The notes under the pieces were generated by a model. The model did not search any database. It saw nothing but the letters and a program-made list of their open reading frames with translations, and was not told the origin of the DNA. From Phorcus lineatus (Eukaryota; Mollusca; Gastropoda; Trochida; Trochidae): DNA of 64,000 bases. The position numbers and the translations under genes were made by a program. Positions 57,224 to 64,000 of the stretch are shown here, piece by piece. Positions within the stretch are counted from its first letter, which is position 1. The number at the start of each line of letters is the position of its first letter. The stretch spans positions 682,001-746,000 of the forward strand of contig OV121081.1 of the NCBI GenBank assembly GCA_921293015.1, given 5' to 3'.

Positions 57224-60092
57224 TAGCTACATGCATGTATACTTACATGATAGTGTATATTCAGAGTATTGGGCCTGTGACTACAAAGGAAGTTGAGAAC
57301 GAAATGAAATGGAATTGTACTTACACTAAGGTTTTGAATTTAGATGTATAGCGCCGTGAGTATGACATCGAGTCTGGACATGTGCAGGAAATAAATACGT
57401 GACTATATATTAGTATAAGTACTCCCATGACCGGTGTTTTAACTTAGTGAACAACATGGCCAATATAAACCCTCATCAACCAGTTTCAACAAGTGGCAAA
57501 CTTACTACGTGGCATTTCAATACTTGAGCAAAAAGATAGAAATGGAAGCCGGAGAGGTTCACCTAGTCTGTAGGCCAGACCCTGAAATAAGGTAGAAGCC
57601 TAAGCAAGTCTATAAAAAGACTTTAAAGCTTGATTTCTGAAAATGAAGAAATTTCAATCTCCTTTTCATTTCATTTATAATAAGTTTTTAAATTTTTCGA
57701 TTAACTGATGCATTTTTCATTTCAGAGTCTAATTGTCAGACTAAGGTTCACAATCACTACCATTAAAAAAACGCTTTATTAGAGAAGCACGAAATGAGAA
57801 CGGCGAAAAGCACTTAGGCTATATTTGTTTCGGGAGTAACGGTTGCAGGCATCTACACTGTATCCTAGCCATTTATAGTTTATTGAAGTTGAAAATCCAT
57901 GTCTCGATATTTAAATGAAAATTTTAATAAACCTTTCTTATCATTAATTTGAGTTGAATTCGAACACTGGACCTAGATTTTCGAAGCTCTTATAATACTG
58001 AGATAGTCGAATACTATTTGCTGATATTAGTTGGAATATGAACACTGAGTCAATAACTGGCGTTTCTATTTTATCCAGATAAAGTGAACGTCTTTTGTTA
58101 GTGATTTTGTTTAATAACCCTAGACAGTTGTGCGAGCTCATTTGACTTATTCTTCAGGTAAGTGGGTGTAAACAAATTGCTCCCCAGAATTGTTTCTACC
58201 CGTTGAAGCAGCTGAATATGTGTGGGGCGGTACCTTGTACCTAGGAGATCAAACTTTGTTCATGTGGTACTAGCTCCATCAAATATTTTCGTTGCAGGCA
58301 TAACACATTTAATAAATACTTTCTCCATAACCGTTGTGCTTCATCCTCTAAGTGTTTTTTTAATTCACTAAAAAACTAAATTCTAACAAACAGTATTTGC
58401 ATAATTTCTGCCAGTGAAAACACTTCTTGACTGGATGGCTTGACGTCCTTGAGGAAGATGCCATATTCATAGGAAAACTCGAAAGTTCAGTTCAAAGTCG
58501 AATAGTTCTCCCGAAGTATATGGAAATAACGGAGTCTCTGCAGGTTATTTCTTTGGAATCGGCGTGTCTGAGCGCACAACTAAATTTGACTGAATCCCTT
58601 TATAGCCCGAGAAGTACTCGTATATGAAAGGAAGTTTGTATAGGATTTGTAATTTGGGCTATCTCAGTTAGGAGAGAATATTGGGCACATGAATCGCATA
58701 CATTTGGAATAACATATTTGAAACAAGGATATTTTACTAACTACATATTGTCATGACCCCTAAAATATGCATATGACATCGTGTCCTTCCTTTCAACTTC
58801 TTTTCAGAAATCAATTATGCTACGAGGCTTTATCTTACAAATATCTTCCTTGTTGGATAGAGATTATGCTTCTAACTTTCGTAGTCCTAATTTTCTTGTT
58901 CGCGTGGCCGTGTGTGCCCCTTTAAGGATTAATGAATGATTTTAAATACGTTAAATGCATGCTTATAACACCATTAATAAGTGAAACAAAACGTATTCTA
59001 TGTCAAGATGTCCACTTAGCACGGGCAAATCTATGTAAATTGCATGACATCATATGAATTACAATGTTTTTAAATACGTTGCTTGATGAAACCTTTTAGG
59101 CCTTAATTTGGTGAATCTTGCAGAATCGAGTGTTGCAATAGGGAGCAGTCGTTTCAGTTATTAACTGGTGTTGTTGAATATTCTGCGACTCGTAGATGTC
59201 TCCCTAAAACCTTACTTACCTTCTTAATACAAACAAAAATCACTAAAATGCCGAAAACTTGTGTAGGTATAATTCAACCTCCAGAATTCATGACGAGACA
59301 TTGCCAGCCTAGTATTAAATCCCAGATGGAACCAATCACCCACTGACTGAGGTACAGCGCCAATGGCTCAATTTGGAATAAAGAAAACGAGTGATCATGT
59401 ACTCAAACCCAAACAAACGAAATAGTTTATCCCAAGAAAGGGGTAGCGTTAAATAAAAGGGATGAAATGTTTTATTGCCAGTGACAATATAGATACAACA
59501 TCTTAACCTGTTCATCTGAATACTGCATTAATGTAATTAATCGGTTAGATTCAGACTAGTTGGTATCAGCAAACGAGTCAGTTCACACTGGTGTTGATGG
59601 AATTCTTCAGGAACTCGTGCGTGCTAAGGATTATCAGCACTAAGATCCAGGGTTACATGTTTCATATCGATAGACCAAGCAAACCTGTGACATTACATAT
59701 ATCTGGGATGTCATCGAGTGTGTATCGAATGTTTACATTCAGGTGTTCGCTTTCTGAGCACCACATCGTACATCTTATTTCACATAGCACATTTTCTTGA
59801 AGCTTCTCAGTGCGGTGTTAGGTAGCAACGTAATTTGTTTGATTCCTATGTCACAATACAGCGGTTTAGTTCGTAACGCTATGGCGATTAATGATAAATG
59901 TTTGACTGAATAAATGATTTGATTTTCCTCGTTTCGCTATACGTCAATACAATACAAATAATTACTGTATGTTATCTTATTATCACAGTCTAGTGTATTG
60001 TAGATCACAAAACTTGCAGAATTTGTTCATGAAGAGAATTTTTCTTTATTTGTTGTTCCACTGTGTTATTATAATCGTGTTCCATTTTATCA
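57224..60092. other. Intergenic, nothing recognised
   Basis: Only short AT-driven frames. No TIRs, tandem arrays or gene signatures are seen. Confidence 0.4.
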
Positions 60093-60640
60093 AGGCCCGA
60101 GTGTATACTGTGTATAACTTTTCTCCGACCTACACTATTGACTGTGTATTGTTAATGTTGTGTCCGTTATAACATAACCATCTATTGTTTAACTCATAAC
60201 GCAGTCTATATTGTCCTAATGTTATATCCAATATCTCACAACGAAGTCTATAATCTAAGGACGTTATCTCCAATATCACATGACGCCGTGTATATTTTCT
60301 TTCAGTGGCAGTGTATATTGTCGAGGCGTTATCTCCAATATCACAGTGCAGAGAGTGTATACTGTCTCCAATATAACATAACTATATTGACCAGGGCTTC
60401 GTTTAACAAAGCACCTTTAACTTAAGGTTAACCTTAACTCCCATTCATTAACATTGCACTAAGGTCACCTTTTGACTTACGATCACCTTAGTAACTTTGT
60501 GAAAGGAGGCCTTTGCATTTCCTGTATCACAGTAATGAGTATGTAATCTCTGTATGTAGTCTCCAATCTAACAAAACGCAATGTGTCCCTATACCATCCA
60601 GGCGTTATTCCCTATATCACAATACTGAGTGTGTATTATC
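60093..60640. repeat. Degenerate interspersed repeat, about 55-65 bp
   Basis: Recurrent pieces GTTATCTCCAATATCACA and GTGTATATTGTC alternate with variable spacing (about 60250, 60325, 60360, 60600). It is an old, decayed tandem array into which the element at 60393 has inserted. It reaches into the 3' end of the GPCR gene. Confidence 0.5.
60393..60511. mobile_element. Short TIR element (about 119 bp)
   Basis: The left end GGGCTTCGTTTAACAAAG pairs with the right end CTTTGTGAAAGGAGGCC as imperfect terminal inverted repeats. AAGGTTAACCTT and CTAAGGTCACC lie inside. By structure it is a compact MITE. Confidence 0.6.
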
Positions 60641-61951
60641 TGTATTCTCCACCCGTATGTCAGGGTTGCTGGGTCTGTCTATACACATACAGAAGATTTG
60701 TTTGCACTCCTTACGGAAGCGGGAGTTACAGAAGCTGTAGATGATGGGGTTAGCGGCGTTACTCAGCATGTAGGACCTGATGAACACGTTGAACACGATC
60801 ACGCCGCTGTACGATAAAGACTTGATAAACTTCTCTCTCATTGCTCCCCGAATCATCGCGGTGATAAAGAATGGCAGAAAACTCATCATAAAAACTATTG
60901 TAATGAGAAACAACATCAGGGTAGATTTCCCCGGTTTGTACGCTGTCTTTCTATTGTGCAACTCTTTCAGTAAAGCCTGTGCTAATTTTTTTGGTTGCAA
61001 GCTATTTTTGGGAGCGGAATTGACACTGCTCTCACCCGGAGAGGGAGGTCTCAGATGGTTGCCTATAGGGGATGGCGGACGTAAGCCGCTGTTCCGGGGA
61101 GATAATGTCGGCTTCAGGAGACTATCGTTACTGTTATCGTCTGTGATGCACTTCTGCATCTGCTGCATGTTCTGCAGCTGTATTTCACTCACTTCTGAAC
61201 TGTCGATGTAACCGGATATCCTTCTATGAACCGGACTGTTGCTAATTCGCTGGTCTTGACGTCGCCTCAGACGCCGGATCTGTCTGGCTATGATGACGTA
61301 GAGTCCTACAATGGTGCCTGCTATGAGGAGGAACAGGATGAAGAACACCGTGTAGAATACAAAGGGCCACCACGTGTTCTCGTAATGGTCTTGGATCAGA
61401 CAGGTGCTGCCACTTTGGTTAGCGTTGATCGGAACTGTTTTGGACCCGTAGAGGACCAAAGATGGCCACGACATGAAGAAGGAGAAGATAACCGCAATTA
61501 TACAAAACGTCCTTGCTCGCCTCCGTGTGAAGAATATCTTGAGCGGTTTGCACACCTTGCAGTACCTGTCCACTGCAATAGCGAGGAGGATGAGCGAAGT
61601 GGCTCCGTTCAGGCTGTAAGTGAGGAAGCGGGAGAGTTTGCACAACACTGGCAGATCGAAGGATACTATCCTGAACACGATGGCCAGTTCTGTTGGGGCG
61701 CACAATACACAGTTAGACAGATCGAGCGCAGCGAGGACGAGAATAAACTGCTTGGTGACGCTCACTTTGAGTTTGAATCCGTACACATAGCAGACGACTA
61801 TATTTCCACACGTCCCCACCAGGATCATAAGAGACACGTAAATAATGACGGGTAGAAGTGCCAGGTTCCGCTCTTGGTCGCCAGTTGGAGCTTCATTCAG
61901 CGTGGTTAGAATTTCTGAGATGTTGCTTATGTCTTCATACCGTATTGCCAT
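60617..61951 (-). CDS. Rhodopsin-family (class A) GPCR, peptide-receptor-like (444 aa)
   Basis: A single coding exon. I chose the ATG at 61951 (context CGGCAATGG); the frame is open further up to a GTG at 61984, and a strong acceptor (TTTCATTCCAG) at 62004 suggests a 5' UTR or upstream exon. Class A marks: N50 in TM1, D77 in TM2, C104 with C184 for the ECL2 disulphide, DRY at 128-130, W162 in TM4, FLPF with P360 in TM6, and N401-P-x-x-Y405. Potential N-glycosylation sites are N10 (extracellular N-terminus) and N178 (ECL2). The third intracellular loop is long (about 223-342), with two RPPSP repeats. TM6 lacks the usual FxxCWxP: it reads FMMSFLP. The overall pattern resembles invertebrate neuropeptide/CCK/orexin-like receptors, but the ligand is unknown and a lineage-specific orphan is as likely. 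Confidence 0.9.
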   Translation of the reverse strand: MAIRYEDISNISEILTTLNEAPTGDQERNLALLPVIIYVSLMILVGTCGNIVVCYVYGFKLKVSVTKQFILVLAALDLSNCVLCAPTELAIVFRIVSFDLPVLCKLSRFLTYSLNGATSLILLAIAVDRYCKVCKPLKIFFTRRRARTFCIIAVIFSFFMSWPSLVLYGSKTVPINANQSGSTCLIQDHYENTWWPFVFYTVFFILFLLIAGTIVGLYVIIARQIRRLRRRQDQRISNSPVHRRISGYIDSSEVSEIQLQNMQQMQKCITDDNSNDSLLKPTLSPRNSGLRPPSPIGNHLRPPSPGESSVNSAPKNSLQPKKLAQALLKELHNRKTAYKPGKSTLMLFLITIVFMMSFLPFFITAMIRGAMREKFIKSLSYSGVIVFNVFIRSYMLSNAANPIIYSFCNSRFRKECKQIFCMCIDRPSNPDIRVENTDNTHSVL

Positions 61952-62049
61952 TGCCGTGTCAACTTCCACAGCTCTTGTAAACACTAGCTGTTCAGAGTTA
62001 AACCTGGAATGAAAGAAATATGGTCATTATTGAAGAGTTTATGCATTAA

Positions 62050-64000
<1,951 letters not shown>

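Noticed and set aside
61226-61855. 209-codon plus-strand open frame
   Set aside because: It is the antisense shadow of the GPCR coding exon, which has all class A motifs on the minus strand.
61952-61984. GPCR start at the upstream GTG
   Set aside because: GTG is not a usual eukaryotic start, and the ATG at 61951 has a good context.

Overview
This is a eukaryotic nuclear window. It is AT-rich, with introns bounded by GT..AG, TATA boxes, microsatellites, a satellite array and many decayed DNA transposons and LINEs. Gene content (a DCAF13/Sof1 orthologue, an SLC16-type transporter, a rhodopsin-family GPCR, a secreted PAN-vWA-EGF protein and a small GRIP-like coiled-coil protein), intron density and the mix of mariner, Tc1, LINE and short foldback elements fit a lophotrochozoan invertebrate, most likely a marine mollusc. 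The phylum is inferred, not proven.

Layout. 1-7070 has no confident gene: a mariner relic, a foldback element, two LINE fragments and an A-rich minisatellite. 7072-11727 (+) is a five-exon gene for a predicted secreted PAN/apple-vWA-EGF protein of 332 aa, with all internal introns in phase 1. 11728-18140 is intergenic and holds a decayed 1.6 kb Tc1-like element. 18213-25453 (-) is a five-exon SLC16/monocarboxylate-transporter-like gene (669 aa); its last intron contains an antisense LINE relic, and a mariner copy (25613-26889) lies just upstream of its TATA box. 27758-30840 is a 44-bp satellite array of about 71 monomers with a 25-monomer (1097 bp) higher-order repeat. 32179-37659 (-) is a four-exon gene for a 375 aa coiled-coil protein with a C-terminal GRIP-like module. 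37660-49100 is gene-poor, with a 33-bp minisatellite and a Tc1 relic. 49223-55961 (-) is a complete 12-exon DCAF13 orthologue (444 aa), with a second mariner copy filling most of intron 5. 56030-60600 is intergenic with three inverted-repeat elements. 60617-62003 (-) is a class A GPCR coding exon; a 171-bp (GA)n tract lies about 50 bp upstream of its splice acceptor.

The five genes have unrelated roles (extracellular adhesion, solute transport, Golgi trafficking, ribosome biogenesis, signalling), so there is no operon-like logic. Gene models were assembled by hand from splice consensus, phase continuity and family similarity; no transcript evidence was available. I found no convincing new multi-gene system. 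The most unusual structures are the satellite with higher-order organisation, the compact GRIP-like protein, the secreted PAN-vWA-EGF protein and several near-perfect inverted-repeat elements.
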